Source: Agrypnia vestita (Eukaryota; Arthropoda; Insecta; Trichoptera; Phryganeidae). From it: a stretch of DNA of 64,000 bases. A program made the position numbers and the translations under genes. The notes under the pieces were generated by a model, which saw only the letters and a list, made by a program, of their open reading frames with translations, searched no databases and was not told where the DNA came from. Within the stretch, counting starts at the first letter, position 1. Every line of letters begins with the position of its first letter. Below are positions 32,771 to 43,489 of this stretch, one piece after another. Location of the stretch: assembly GCA_016648135.1 (NCBI GenBank), contig JADDOH010008093.1, positions 62,001-126,000 on the forward strand. The letters are read 5' to 3'.

Positions 32771-33114
32771 TACTAATATCTCAGGTAGAAAAAAAAAACG
32801 TATAAGTACAGAATCAATTTCGAAGACATTTTCATTTCATTATTATCATTAAAGTTAAATTGTTTAAACATGTTTCTGAGCATGCATTAATCAGTAATAA
32901 AAATATTTTTTTAGATATTAAAAAAAATATATATATAAACTATACCACCAAAAACCCATACCATTTATTTATTAAGGGTTTTGCTGCAGTACATTTGATG
33001 TTTAGACGTACGTGTGACAAATCTATTTATATAATAATCCATTTATAATAACATACTTGCATTGTAAATGTAGCGATCTGTAATGCAAAAAAAAGGAAAG
33101 AATGAAAAAATTGG
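32771..33114. other. No gene seen
   Basis: AT-rich spacer. Confidence 0.5.
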
Positions 33115-33400
33115 GATAGAATATAAAGCTGATCTTAAGAATAGTTAATAAAATTAGAAAACAGTCGCTTAGATATAGTTTGGGCATGTTGATTGAATGA
33201 ATGATAAGAAAGATACATGACGCAAGTGTTGACGGCGCCGGAAAGAGAAGGCGACCGCGGAAGACGCGGCCCGACCATATTAACCAGATGCTGGAAGATA
33301 GTCCTGTTAGGAGCCTCAACAATGGTCGAGCTGTATGAGTTGTGTATCAGAACAGAAGTGTGGCGCTCTATCCTATCCTGGTGAAAAAATATTACATCTC
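33115..33400 (+). mobile_element. LINE-D tail fragment
   Basis: KADLKNS-, MIRKIHDASVDGAGKR-, RRPRKTRPDHINQML-, SLNNGRA- and WRSILSW-like blocks in order, with indels between them. The terminal GGCGTGATG is replaced. Confidence 0.65.
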
Positions 33401-33783
33401 TAAAAGAACTGTGCAAAATTCAACGACAGAAAATACAGTTTTGATTTTTCAATATTGAAAATATGTACGTGACTTCGTCGCTAATTAATCCACGAATTTC
33501 TGTTATTTAGGAAAACTGTTTTTTTCTTTATTACTTGCAATGTTCTTTTAAATTTAATCAAGTTACAAGTTTATGTAGGTATAATAATAATGAGTTATCT
33601 CAAAATTGCTTGATGAAAATATTTATTTGTCTAGTCTATGAGTATGATATCGCTAACAAACTATTAAAGAATCATTTTACAACTCATGTTTTACTTACAA
33701 AATATTACATTTAAAATAAAAATTGTGACAATTGATACAGTTTTATTATTTTCAGATCGGAAGCGGTTCCTCGGGGTACTCTC
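33401..33783. other. No gene seen
   Basis: AT-rich spacer. Confidence 0.5.
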
Positions 33784-33834
33784 AACCATCCACCGCCACT
33801 GCCATCATCCACCGCCACCGCCATCATCCACCGC
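33784..33834. repeat. 19-bp minisatellite
   Basis: About 2.7 copies of CATCATCCACCGCCACCGC with minor changes in the first unit. Confidence 0.8.
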
Positions 33835-33844
33835 CCATGCGGCA

Positions 33845-33910
33845 GCGCGACACGACAAAAGTCCACGACATAAGGAACCCACACGACAAAAGATCCACGC
33901 GACATAATAC
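33845..33910. repeat. TGTCG-rich repeat, related to 35530-35610
   Basis: CGACAAAAGTCCACGACATA and CACGACAAAAGATCCACGCG are two diverged units in tandem. The inverted form recurs at 35530-35610 (CGTGGATCTTTTGTCG). Class unknown. Confidence 0.5.
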
Positions 33911-34359
33911 CTAACAACAAACGGAATTTCAAAATACTTATTTAACAAAGATTAAATAAATTATTGAATTGTTCATATACTTTGAGTTGGAACACACAAT
34001 AGAACATCCACCAATGAAAATTCTCCATCAACGGATAAAAAAATTAAAATACATATTAAACACAATAAACGCATACCCGATTGCATTTTACTTGTACCTG
34101 CAATAAAAATTAAACACGATTCTATTACCATAATAACGTGTTATGAATTTGATCACAATTATATCACGAAAGCTACATCAGCAAATAGAAAATAATTACA
34201 GCCAACAATAACGGCGCCCATAGCATACGCAATTTTCATAACACCATTTTCAAACAACTTGCTGTCGTCACTTGTAAGAATTGATATTAGTTAAAAACAA
34301 CACTTGGAATGCCGCCATCTTGACTTTTGCTTGGTGAGTCGTGACTTCACGGTGTGAAA
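33911..34359. other. No gene seen
   Basis: AT-rich unique sequence. Confidence 0.5.
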
Positions 34360-34665
34360 ATATACTCACCATCACGGCGATTCCCCGCGGGGGTAGGCAG
34401 AGAGGATAGAGTGCCACACTCTTCTGTCCTGACACGCAACTCTCGCCTCATCCATATTCATACATCTTCCCATACAAGATCGACGATTTTTGAGGCTCAT
34501 AACCATCCTCCAGTTTCTAGTCAATCTGGTCATGCCACTTGAGGTCGCCCTCTCTTTCTGGCGCCCTCAACACGTGCGTCGTTCTTAGCATTCATTCGCT
34601 CAAATGTCCAAACCACCTGAGCGACAGTTTTCTAATTTTATTAATTGCGCCAAGATAAAATATTC
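34360..34665 (-). mobile_element. LINE-D tail
   Basis: Antisense order: CATCACGGCGATTCCCCGCG, GTAGGCAGAGAGGATAGAGT, CAATCTGGTCATGCCACTT and CAAATGTCCAAACCACCTGA, corresponding to SAYPRGE, RSILS, KWHDQI and RWFGHLE. Ends in the LINE where the RIN-KLSL block would be. Confidence 0.75.
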
Positions 34666-35178
34666 GTCCTAAAATCTCACTCTAAAAATGCGCCTTAACT
34701 CTAAAAAGTCTAACTTCGAAAACATTTTGAAATTTTGATAATTTATTTTTTTAGCAGACCCACCGTTCACCCGGGACCGTTTTATAAGCAAAAGCTCCTA
34801 TATCGGTCCTGCTCATTCGCCGTCAGGTTGGCATTTTTTAATGCTAAAGGCAGCCGTGCAACCCAGCACTGCAAAGCAAAATTGGGCCGCACGGCTGGCA
34901 TCCAAAATTTTGCCCTCATTGTCCCGTCAGTTCACTTCTTTATTATTTAAAAATATACATAAACCACAAAAATATTTCAATACAGTAAATATAAGGGCAC
35001 AAAGGATACACAAGGATACAAAAGGATGTAAGGAGCAAACGGGTCGGGACATTTCAGGGAAAGAAAACTCCCTTTTGGGTTAAACAGACAGCACAAAAAT
35101 AAGTACATAGAAATATGGACTTACGCACACGCACCACGGCCGGCACATACGATCCAAGAGCAAAACAAGATTAAGCAA
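34666..35178. other. No gene seen
   Basis: Mixed unique sequence. Overlapping 71- and 80-codon frames near 34735-35083 have no domain. Confidence 0.4.
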
Positions 35179-35505
35179 TTAAGAATATATAATACCACGG
35201 TTGAAACGCCGAAGGATTTCCCACCTGGAGACCCACACCCGCAAAAACACACTGAACAGTCCCAGGTTCCTAGCGCAGCTTAACAGATCGGAGTTTAATA
35301 TATTGCTCCTACCTGCAGCTTCCAAATCTTCTATCATTTCCTCTCTCGCATCCCTCAACAAAACACAGAGAATGTGCGGCGCCTGCCTCACCCGGCTACA
35401 GGTACACCACGGGTCCGGAGCAAGCCCTAGATCGTGGAGCTTGCTTCTGAATTCCCCGTGACCCGATATCATCTGCACCGAGAAACGGTCAAACGTCGGG
35501 GGACC
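35179..35505 (-). mobile_element. LINE C-terminal fragment, R1/Jockey-like
   Basis: Reads FDRFSVQMISGHGEFRSKLH, DLGLAPDPWCTCSRVRQAPH, ILCVLLRDAREEMIEDLEAA. The pattern SGHG, then C-x-C, then a truncated C/H cluster is the conserved region C-terminal to the RT of R1, Jockey and related elements. The open frame continues upstream into unrelated repeat DNA, so residues 1-50 of the apparent 154-codon frame are not part of it. Confidence 0.75.
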
Positions 35506-35527
35506 CCCCTGGCCTTTCTCTCTGGTA

Positions 35528-35690
35528 ATACATTGTTTATTGTCGTTATGTTTCGTGGATCTTTTGTCGCTAGGGCCCTTTTTCGTCGGGTCAAATGGCC
35601 GTGGACCCTTCGTCGCGGGACCGACGCCAGACGCACCGCCCACTGTACTGTCGCCGATCCCTTGTCATTCTCGTCGCCCGGTGTGATGTT
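35528..35690. repeat. TGTCG/GTGGAC-rich imperfect repeats
   Basis: GTGGATCTTTTGTCGCTAGG and GTGGACCCTTCGTCGCGGG are diverged units about 45 bp apart. The first matches the inverse of 33870-33905. It is not a clean tandem array. Confidence 0.4.
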
Positions 35691-36249
35691 GAACAACTGG
35701 ACGGAGAACTGATAAGGGCTTGTGACGTAACGCTCGTCGGGCTGGCGTCGGCCCTCCGCCCCGCCAGATGGGCCGCGCCCCCCGGAGGAAGGGATGACTC
35801 GGCGGATTTCGGCGGAAAAGATTGTTCAATCTCAGAGTACCCACTTACTATTCCATGTGAATTGATGTTACTTTCTGTTCCGGCGTATTCGAGTCAGAGG
35901 AAGCAGCGATGGTGTTTTTTTTTATATCGTTAATTTTACTCTTCCTGGTTACTCATTTTTTAACGCTGTAGGCGATGTACTATGCTAAAATATAAAAATT
36001 CACGTCCCGGTACTGTAAACTCGGTGTACATACTACTTTTAAGTCGGATAATTATAAATTTTAGATTTTTTGCTAATACTAATCATTTATATAACATTTG
36101 ATATGTGTGTAAGTGAATATATGTATGAGTTGTTGTTTTAAAACGCGCCACTGCGCTTCCCGCACCACTCCCCATCACTCGGCAAGTACCTTGACCACAA
36201 GACGAACAAGCACGTTTATATTTTTTCAATTTCCGTTAATTTATTTGAT
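35691..36249. other. No gene recognised
   Basis: 35700-35830 is GC-rich; the rest is AT-rich. No repeat or domain. Confidence 0.4.
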
Positions 36250-36770
36250 TGCGTTATCATTATGGAGTTCTGGTACCGACACTAATGTATGGAAGTGAAG
36301 CCTGGAGCTGGCAGAAGAGGAACGAAAGTAGATTGAATGCAGTGGAGATGAAGTCCCTTAGAGGTATGTGTGGTAAATCCATGTATGATAGAGTAAAGAA
36401 TGAAGATATTAGAAATTAATGTAAAGCTGATCGTAGCATAATACAGAGAATAAAAATAGGGTCGCTCAGGTGGTTTGGGCATGTTGAGCGAATGAATGAG
36501 GAATGAATGATAAGAAAGATATATGATGCAAGTGTTGACGGCGCCAAAAAGAAAGGGCGACCATGGAAGACGTGGCATGACCAGATTAACCAGATACTGG
36601 AAGATGGTCCTGTTAGAAGCCTGAACAACCGTCGAGCTTGCATGCGAAGATGTATGGATGTAGACGAAGCGAAAGTTGAATGTCAGGACAGAAGAGTATG
36701 GCGCTCTATCCTCTCTGCCTACCCCCGCGGGGAAACGGCGTGATGATAAGTAATATGTAAGTAGTAAGTA
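36250..36770 (+). mobile_element. LINE-D tail, longest copy
   Basis: Reads VLVPTLMYGSEAWSWQKRNE, SRLNAVEMKSLRGMCGKSMY, DRVKNEDIRN, stop, IGSLRWFGHVERMNEE, stop, MIRKIYDASVDGAKKKGRPW, KTWHDQINQILEDGPVRSLN, NRRACMRRCMDVDEAKVECQ and DRRVWRSILSAYPRGETA. It ends GGCGTGATGATAAGTAATAT with TAAG-type repeats. This is the best guide to the family: a post-RT tail with the LYGSEAW, DRVRNE and RWFGH motifs typical of RTE-like elements. Three in-frame disruptions make it non-functional, and RT and endonuclease are absent. Confidence 0.85.
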
Positions 36771-36839
36771 AGCGTTATCATACTCCATATGCATCTTAAG
36801 ATAATTAGACTGTCTGTCCAAAGAATATATTAATATGTA

Positions 36840-37770
36840 CAATATGAATAGGTTAGATGAATTAAATCGCGTCCACAAAACTTATTTCGCTAACCGTGCT
36901 TTCGCGGTGGCTGGACCAAAGTTATGGAATAAATAGTGATGGGTCCACTCTGTACTAAGTACTACAATGTAGTAGTACATTATACTGAAGTGCACACTTC
37001 CCACTGTGTGTATTGAACTGCACACTACAAACTACACACACGTCGAACTTAAAATTTAAAATTGAAGTGTGACTTTTTAATGTGTTCAATTTTTGGTCGA
37101 TATTTTTGCGAAGTTGGTGTAGAAAAAAAAAATTGACAGGTTTTGATGTGGATAAAACGGTCGAAACATTTGTGGTGGTCGAATACAGAAATCTCCGGAA
37201 ACTGAATCAACCACCGCCCCCCATGGATTTGAAAATTTTGCAGTAGTATACTTTTCAAGTAGTACTTCTCGTAGTTCATTGTAGTGGATACAATTCTGTA
37301 GGACTACAATTTGAAGTGAGTGTTATTTTTCGGTACCTACCTACTAAAAATGTAGCGCACACTTTGTAGTCTTCAAACTTGTGAGCGTGTGCGTGTTGCA
37401 GTCTTCATTTTGAAATGTAGTTTTTCCCTTCCCTAGGAATAAACTACCCAATAAACTGAGACTAACAGATAGCTTACCACAGTTCAACAAACAACTAAAT
37501 ACGCACTTATTTAGAAAATCATATAAAAACCTATACAATCAGATCATTACAACAGTACCTGATGTTTTTCACTTCTAGTATGCACTGAGAATATACCTGA
37601 TTCTTCCAGGCACTCCCAACTATTATAGTTTTAAATGTTAATTCTATTTTTTGCATATCAATATGTATAGTAAATTAGTTGTTTTGTAAAATATTTTTTT
37701 TGTGGAAGCGCCCTCGAGGTGACTACTCGCGATAACGGCGCTATATAAATTATCTAATTATTATTATGTG
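36840..37770 (+). mobile_element. CR1-like LINE C-terminus and 3' end, split by a hAT element
   Basis: Before the insertion the frame reads LDELNRVHKTYFANRAFAVA, GPKLWNK. After it, NKLPNKLRLTDSLPQFNKQL, NTHLFRKSYKNLYNQ. Joined by the reader, W-N and L-P form the W-N-x-L-P motif of CR1/L2-type ORF2 tails. The 3' UTR has GAGGTGACTACTCGCGATAA and GGCGCTATATAAATTATC and ends in an ATT repeat. Copies of this 3' end occur at 6985, 20103 and 60808. Confidence 0.8.
36934..37435. mobile_element. hAT-type element H, copy 2, with 8-bp duplication
   Basis: Begins TAGTGATGGGTCCACTCTGT, ends in the inverse of TAGGGAAGGGAAAAACTACA, and is flanked by a perfect GGAATAAA (36926-36933 and 37436-37443). The 8-bp duplication and T-A-G-N-G termini mark hAT. 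It is 502 bp and non-coding, dominated by short GTAGT and AAGTG motifs. It inserted into the CR1 frame. Confidence 0.9.
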
Positions 37771-38792
37771 TTAGGACACTAGATATGCTTACATCTAATA
37801 TAATTTTTTTGTAAATATCTTATCTACTGTTTCCCGTTTATTTTTGTACGCGATTATTATTTATTTTCAAATTAATAAAGATAAAACAAATATATGATGT
37901 GTTTTTATGTATTAACCGAATAAGGCAACATTCTATAAAAAATCGCTACCCCCAAATATCTAATTGACAGTAAAAATGTTTGTGTGCGCGATAACTCACA
38001 AACCAAATATAGTAATGACCGGTTATTTGTTCAGTAGTCGAGTGCTGATTTGGCTGCAAGAAAACAGCGTAGGATTTAACAGTCCAGAATTTACTGTAGT
38101 AATCTCCATACATTAATTTTGCAATAATAGCATTTTGCTGGCTGGCTGTATTGCTACCGTGCTGCTTTGCGGCACAGCATGGTTGCCATGTAGCAATTAA
38201 GATATCAACCCGGCGGCGAATGAGTAGCACTTTTACGGGGGCCGTCCAGTAACGGTCAAAATCGTTGTTTTTACCAGTAATAATATTGTAAATACACAGT
38301 TGCTAATCACAAATACACAGATGTAATAAGATAATAATCTCAAATAACATTTATTGTGTAACCGGTAAGAATAAGGGTTTTAACAGTCACTACAGGTGAC
38401 TTCTATAAACACTACTGAGAGCATGGGTCCTAGACACTAGAAGTGGCGGAGACACAGTCTTACCTTATGTGCTGTAGTCAGATCTTATATTCCGATACAT
38501 TTTTGAATTGTGCAATTATTTAAAGAGCATTAATCAATTGGACACGAACGATTTCATCTTTGAAAGTTAAGCTTTCGTATGTGGGAACTTACTATGTAGG
38601 TAATCAAAAATCGAAATTGTAAATAATTCTGTATTTTCTACGTGAATTGGTAGAAAGTGTAAAATTAAGACTGATTTCGGAACGCCGAGGAAATCAAAAT
38701 TTTCTTAACTAAATTCATAAAAACTGATGAATTTGTTAAAATTCAAAGAGACGGCTTTTCCTTAATTGGGATATAATAAAACTCAATACCTT
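37771..38792. other. No gene recognised
   Basis: AT-rich. An antisense 94-codon frame at 37946-38230 has no domain. No repeat match. Confidence 0.4.
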
Positions 38793-38979
38793 AGTTGGTC
38801 GGTTGGTCTTGTGGTTAGGACTCTCGCCAACGTGATCCAAACGTCACTGGTTCGAGCATCACTCCAGATCAACAAGTTAGTCCTATTTTCATAGCACAAG
38901 CTTTTAGCTTAGTTTGAGAATAGTAAGAATATTGATGTGACACGTATTCCGTTTTCGCATCTCTATTTTAAAAAAAAAT
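38793..38979 (+). mobile_element. tRNA-derived SINE S, best-oriented copy
   Basis: Reads GGTCTTGTGGTTAGGACTCT (box A region), ACTGGTTCGAGCATCACTCC (B box GGTTCGAGCAT), the conserved body, and TCGCATCTCTATTTTAAAAA. Flanks CAATACCTTAG and CAATATTTAG look like a diverged target duplication. Head plus body is about 185 bp. Confidence 0.8.
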
Positions 38980-39092
38980 GCAATATTTAGTTAGGGTAGT
39001 TTAGTTGATCCTGATGGTTCGAACTAGAATGGAATTATGATTATCTTTTAAAATATGATATAGAATAAGGTCCACAAAGAGTAAACATCTTT

Positions 39093-39258
39093 TTATTTAA
39101 GAAAAACAATCGAATTAGTATGCGTAAGCCGTGCGTACCACGCACGTTGTTTCATTGTGCTGGTGTTAACGGGTATAAACACCAACACACAACGAAACAA
39201 TGTGCCTCGCACGCGGCTTACACATACTTATCAGATTGTCTTTCTTAAATGGCAAGAG
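39093..39258. repeat. Fold-back hairpin, about 75-bp arms
   Basis: Left arm includes AAGAAAAACAATCG, TATGCGTAAGCCGTGCG and GTTGTTTCATTGTGCTGG. The right arm is its diverged complement (GCGGCTTACACATACTTAT, GATTGTCTTTCTTAAAT) around a short centre at about 39172-39178. Likely a miniature fold-back element; a hairpin RNA gene cannot be excluded. Confidence 0.6.
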
Positions 39259-39438
39259 ATCTAACGACAAGTCCTCAATATGACTTATTTATTAATTTTC
39301 TGCGTAAGTACCTACATACTATTATAATGGCGGGCTTATTAGCTTATTTCAATCAACTACACAATTTAGTATAACAATTAAAACATATTTCCGGTATACA
39401 ACGTTACAGTGATAAAACTACTTGCATGTTAACAAGAC

Positions 39439-39630
39439 TACTGATGGTCAAACCGTTTATTTTCGGTACAGTTATTTGAGATTAGCATCTGATTGTAACT
39501 AAGATGTAACTGTTGTATAGTTCCAATGGTGACCCGTTAAATTGCGAAAAATTAGCTTCCAATCAACGATGCAATCAGACACAAACCTCAAAAATCGGTT
39601 AGTGTGTAACCGATTAAAACACCATCACTA
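39439..39630 (+). mobile_element. Complete hAT-type miniature element, 192 bp
   Basis: Starts TACTGATGGTCAAACCG and ends CACCATCACTA. A perfect 8-bp duplication AACAAGAC flanks it (39431-39438 and 39631-39638). Internal TTATTTTCGGTACAGTTATT matches the partial copies at 1190 and 28840. Non-coding. Confidence 0.85.
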
Positions 39631-39705
39631 AACAAGACCAGTAGGAGATGTATGTGAACAAGGAACGATTTAACAATGTTTTGGAAATGGTAACATCCCT
39701 TTTTT

Positions 39706-40230
39706 ATTCCCTTTATTCACTCGTGGCGTCTGCTTGCTTGCCGTCAACAAAAACTTTGGATCGATTTTTGACCCTTTTCCCGTGAACCAATCAAGCCGAA
39801 ACTTGGCAAGTAGACTCGTGGCGACGATCAAGAAGATCTATCAAATTTTCGTTAAAAAAAATTAATAATTATAGTATAATTTCGGATTTTTAGAAATTTT
39901 ATTGGTTTTTTAAAATTGGAATCATTTGAAAAGTTTGATTACGGCGGCCCGATAACGTCTCGGAATATTTTCTAAATTCGAATTACTCCGTCGGTATACA
40001 TAATAGGTACTTCACTACGAATGTCGAAAATCTAAATTGACTGACAAATGTTTTTAGAATTTAATCTTGAAAGCATGAAGTGTCTTATCAAAGCTCAAAA
40101 CATCTGACATTTTAGAAATATATTAAATTACTGTTAAGTTTAGTGTTATGTTATATGTTTAAATTCGTCTTTAATTGTTGTTATATTTTACAAAGAAAGG
40201 GAGTATAATAAAAACATTGGGTTACTTTTT
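39706..40230 (+). repeat. Repeat F, copy 2, near full length
   Basis: Includes CTCGTGGCGTCTGCTTGCTT, AAGTAGACTCGTGGCGACGA, GATAACGTCTCGGAATATTT and ATTCGTCTTTAATTGTTGTT and ends near AGTATAATAAAAACATTGG. It is the best internal reference for the family at about 525 bp. Confidence 0.75.
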
Positions 40231-40794
40231 TACTTTTGAAGATAGTGGTGGTCTGTGGCGATGTGACACGGCAAAAAGTAATAACATTGATAAGATTTCA
40301 TGGAGAAATGTAGGTACTTTATTCAAGCCCAATATCTACTAAAATAATTAAAATTTCTCCTTCCAAATATTAGAACTGAATTCTGATTTCGTGAACCACA
40401 GCATGGATAATGATCATTCTTTTCGTTCATGTACCTACCATTAAGAATACGGAAGATGTTGAAAGATTGTGATACTCGCGAAGCACGAGGAGTAAAATAT
40501 AAAGTATAATTAAACTCGAGTAGAGATAACATAGTTTATGTTTGCCATCTAATTATTATCATAATTTATTTTTATTTGGAAAAGCTATCAGTGTAAAAAT
40601 GCATTTGAATCGCTAGAATAGTTTGAATATCTAGAAATCAATAAAAACAGGCTTTGTGAGTTTATATATTACGTAATGGACCAAAGGCCACTTAGTTTGT
40701 AAGGAATGGACTGGATGAAACGTTAAATTGATCTTCATATTATGAAAAAATGTACCAAAATCAAAATTCTATTTATGCCAGCCGACTGCACTTG
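40231..40794. other. No gene seen
   Basis: AT-rich unique sequence. Confidence 0.5.
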
Positions 40795-40907
40795 AGGTTT
40801 AAATTCAAACTTCTCAAACTTGAAACGTCGAAATTGGCGGCATTACAAAGTTATACAATAAAAGTCGAGATACAGAAATAACAATATTGCTCATTTCAGA
40901 ATACGGC
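40795..40907. repeat. Repeat Q, right half
   Basis: Reverse complement reads CCGTATTCTGAAATGAGCAA, then TTTCTGTATCTCGAC and TTCGACGTTTCAAGTTTG, matching the left arm of the fold-back at 55318-55643. Confidence 0.55.
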
Positions 40908-41007
40908 CGATTGTTTGTCTTTGCTGTGATGTTTCAGTTTAAAATCGACATCAAATCTCACAAAAATCCAAGATATTTGAATCTCCTAATATTGATATAG
41001 AGTTTAG

Positions 41008-41480
41008 GAAGAATTTGGTTAAAATTCTTGTCTTAAGTGTGCTGCTATATGGCACCGAAACACGGATCATCTGCCAGAGCATGTCCGTGAGGCTAGCGGC
41101 CTCCGATATGTGGTGCTACAGGCGCATGGCGAGGATCCATTGGTCAGAACATATCTGAAACGATTAGGTGTTGAACAGGGTGGGCGAAAGGAAGCCGCTC
41201 CTGAACAGAATCGCCTAAGAGTGCATTTGATATGCCACAGCATAAGGCACCAAGGTCTGCTTTTTACCATCGTTGAGGAAACTATTAAAGGCAACAATCG
41301 TTGATGCCGCCCGATATCAAGCTACACAGACCAGGTTATCGGAGATGTACGCTGAAGCACCTACTAAGATATGAAGAGGCTGGAAGTTGACAGACAGGAG
41401 TGGAAAGATCGAGTGCTTGGTGGAGATCAATCCTAGGATTGTAACCCAAAAAATTATAGATTGTATATAAATGATTTTAT
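41008..41480 (+). mobile_element. LINE RT tail, third family
   Basis: Reads LVKILVLSVLLYGTETRIIC, RLAASDMWCYRRMARIHWSE, HI-stop-ND, VLNRVGERKPLLNRI, then further broken blocks (KATIVDAARYQ, LTDRSGKIECL). The order LLYG-ET, EMW-RRM-RI-W, VL-R-G is a common post-RT tail of non-LTR elements. At least four stops. Confidence 0.7.
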
Positions 41481-41542
41481 AATATAAAAAAATAACATAT
41501 CCAAAAATTTGATAGATGTGGTGGTCAATCACGGGCGGAATT

Positions 41543-41650
41543 GGTGAAGGATACATTGTGTAAAGTGATCACTTAAGCCAGCCATGTGATAGGTCGTAAA
41601 CACCCAAATACTTCCGTGCCTACTTTCCCATACCAATAGCTTCGTCTCTG
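41543..41650. repeat. Repeat Z, half copy
   Basis: TTGTGTAAAGTGATCACTTA and CGTAAACACCCAAATACTTC match 19843-19950 and the arms at 45365-45895. It abuts the hAT element that starts at 41674. Confidence 0.55.
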
Positions 41651-42184
41651 TGAGACATCCATGATATATCTTCTAGTGATGCAACGAATAGTAGATATTT
41701 ACCGAATATTAAAAACAAACTATTTATAACTGAACGCAACGCAAGTTACGTCATGGTTGTGCACTGTGTATCCTACGCACTCTATTATCGGGGATTCCCC
41801 TAACATTTAATGAATGGATTTGTTGAGTTCTCAAGTTGTCAATTCTTGTTTCACAGCATAACATGAGTTCTTTCATCTAGTTTCGTTGGGTTATTGGTAA
41901 GGTTAGGTGCTCATTTCATGTAGCTTTTGTTTTGTAATAAGTATTGTTCGTTCTATTTTATTTCCGTTGTGTGTAAAAGTGTTAACTCTTATAAAGTAAT
42001 TTCAAATTAAATCTAATAACATGACCTTTTGTAAATATGAAAAAAATGATATTTATTTTCGACCATTGGGAATGTACAAACGGATAAAAGAAATGTTGTG
42101 TTTTTTGAACAAAAATTTTCCGGTGGTAAATTATAATAATTTTTTCATTTTTAATTTTTTTCACTTATTTCATTGCTTTACTCG

Positions 42185-42760
42185 TATTTTATTTTATTTA
42201 TTTATTTATTTATCTTCACCTTGGTACATGACATAGGAGATGGAGCCGCTCATCTCACTAGGAAGAACCTGTGCCGAGATGAGCAGCCGAACAATATTGT
42301 GCGAACAAAAAATAATAAAGATATACAACAAAACACTATATAACTACAAGATTAATTAATTAATTAATTGAGTATACAAATATTAAATGTGGATAATAAG
42401 AACAGTATATATTGTATAATACAAAAGCAATAGTGAAAGTAAAGTAATATATATAAAAAATCATATGCATGGATAGTAACAAAATGTATATATAATAGCA
42501 TAGTTAAAAAGTATATTTAGGTATATGCCTATATAAGAAAATTAAATGAATGTTTGTGTATATTAAATAGTGATAAGAAATGAAGTTTAATGAGCAATAA
42601 ATTATGACCTGCTTTCGGCAGTTGGGTATTTGTGCAAATGCAGGTGACAATAATGCTTTCTCGAATAGTATTTGTAAAAAGTTATATACATTGGTAAGGT
42701 TTAATTTTACTATGCCTGTGATATAGATCTTGTGTTGAGACGGGGACATAATTAATCTCT
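42185..42760 (-). repeat. Antisense LINE 3' UTR with TTTA tail, inside the hAT element
   Basis: Starts with the TTTATTTATTTATTTATC tail, then CTTGGTACATGACATAGGAG and a long AT-rich stretch. TTTA-type antisense starts also occur at 45945, 50160, 61877 and 63520. The far boundary is uncertain. Confidence 0.5.
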
Positions 42761-42836
42761 TAGTAAAAAAATAAACGTGGTGTATTATTTATTACCTTGT
42801 TGAATTATTCGTGTTCGCCGTATTACGTATTACGAT

Positions 42837-42888
42837 CACGAATACGAATGTCAAGCCTACTATTGTAGGCTTGACATTCGTATTCGTG
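42837..42888. repeat. Perfect 24-bp hairpin
   Basis: CACGAATACGAATGTCAAGC plus CTAC, a TATT loop, then the exact complement to 42888. No mismatch in 24 pairs. It lies 24 bp inside the right end of the hAT element and may serve as a subterminal structure, or be a young duplication. Confidence 0.95.
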
Positions 42889-42920
42889 AAAGTAGCATTC
42901 GTTGCATCACTGATATCTTC

Positions 42921-43489
42921 GATTGGTACAGGACATTGGGTGTCACACAGGGATGAATATTTTCATTGTCTGATCGCCCTTCGTCCAAAGCTGAATAATT
43001 GGATATTGATCGCACGTGGAGGTACATCCTTTTAAATTCGCTTTCGATGAGATACGTTCCAATAACAGCTGGTTTTGCGCCGCTCCCCCGTGCCGCGCAC
43101 CGTGTAGCGCGTACCGTGTGCCGACGGCGACATCTGCCGTCAAATTGGATTCAGAATTTAAATTCCCACTGCGATGCTCCTTTGTCTGATGACGTCAGAA
43201 CAGAACAATTAAAATACTGAAATTTGAATAAACTCCGCGCGGAGACTTCTCGTTGAAGACGAATAATTATTGTTGTAAGAATATTAATGAGAGACGCAAA
43301 CGAAGCTGTTATGCCTCGGATGAATAAAGAAAAATAAGCACCGTCTCGCGATGAAAAACGTGGGATTCCGAACGGTTTGAACGATTAAAGAACGTCTCAG
43401 AAAGATCTGGAAGACACTCGAATGCGTGAGTATATACCAGAAGTTTCTAGTTATAGAATACTTTGTAAAGTGTTGAAATCCTAAAAAAA
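42921..43489. other. No gene seen
   Basis: 42960-43160 is GC-moderate; the rest is mixed. No domain and no repeat. Confidence 0.4.

Larger units (their letters stand above)
41674..42912. mobile_element. hAT-type element, 1239 bp, 8-bp duplication
   Basis: Left end TAGTGATGCAACGAATAGTA and inverted right end CAGTGATGCAACGAATGCTA. A perfect ATATCTTC flanks both sides (41666-41673 and 42913-42920), the hAT signature. The interior holds an antisense LINE 3' end (42185-42760) and a perfect hairpin near the right terminus. I see no transposase domain. Confidence 0.85.

Noticed and set aside
35179..35643. 154-codon frame as one protein
   Set aside because: Only the C-terminal two-thirds is LINE; the N-terminus reads through TGTCG-rich repeat.
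42021..42236. 71-codon frame inside the hAT element as transposase
   Set aside because: No BED finger, RNase H-like or hATC motif; AT-rich and low complexity.
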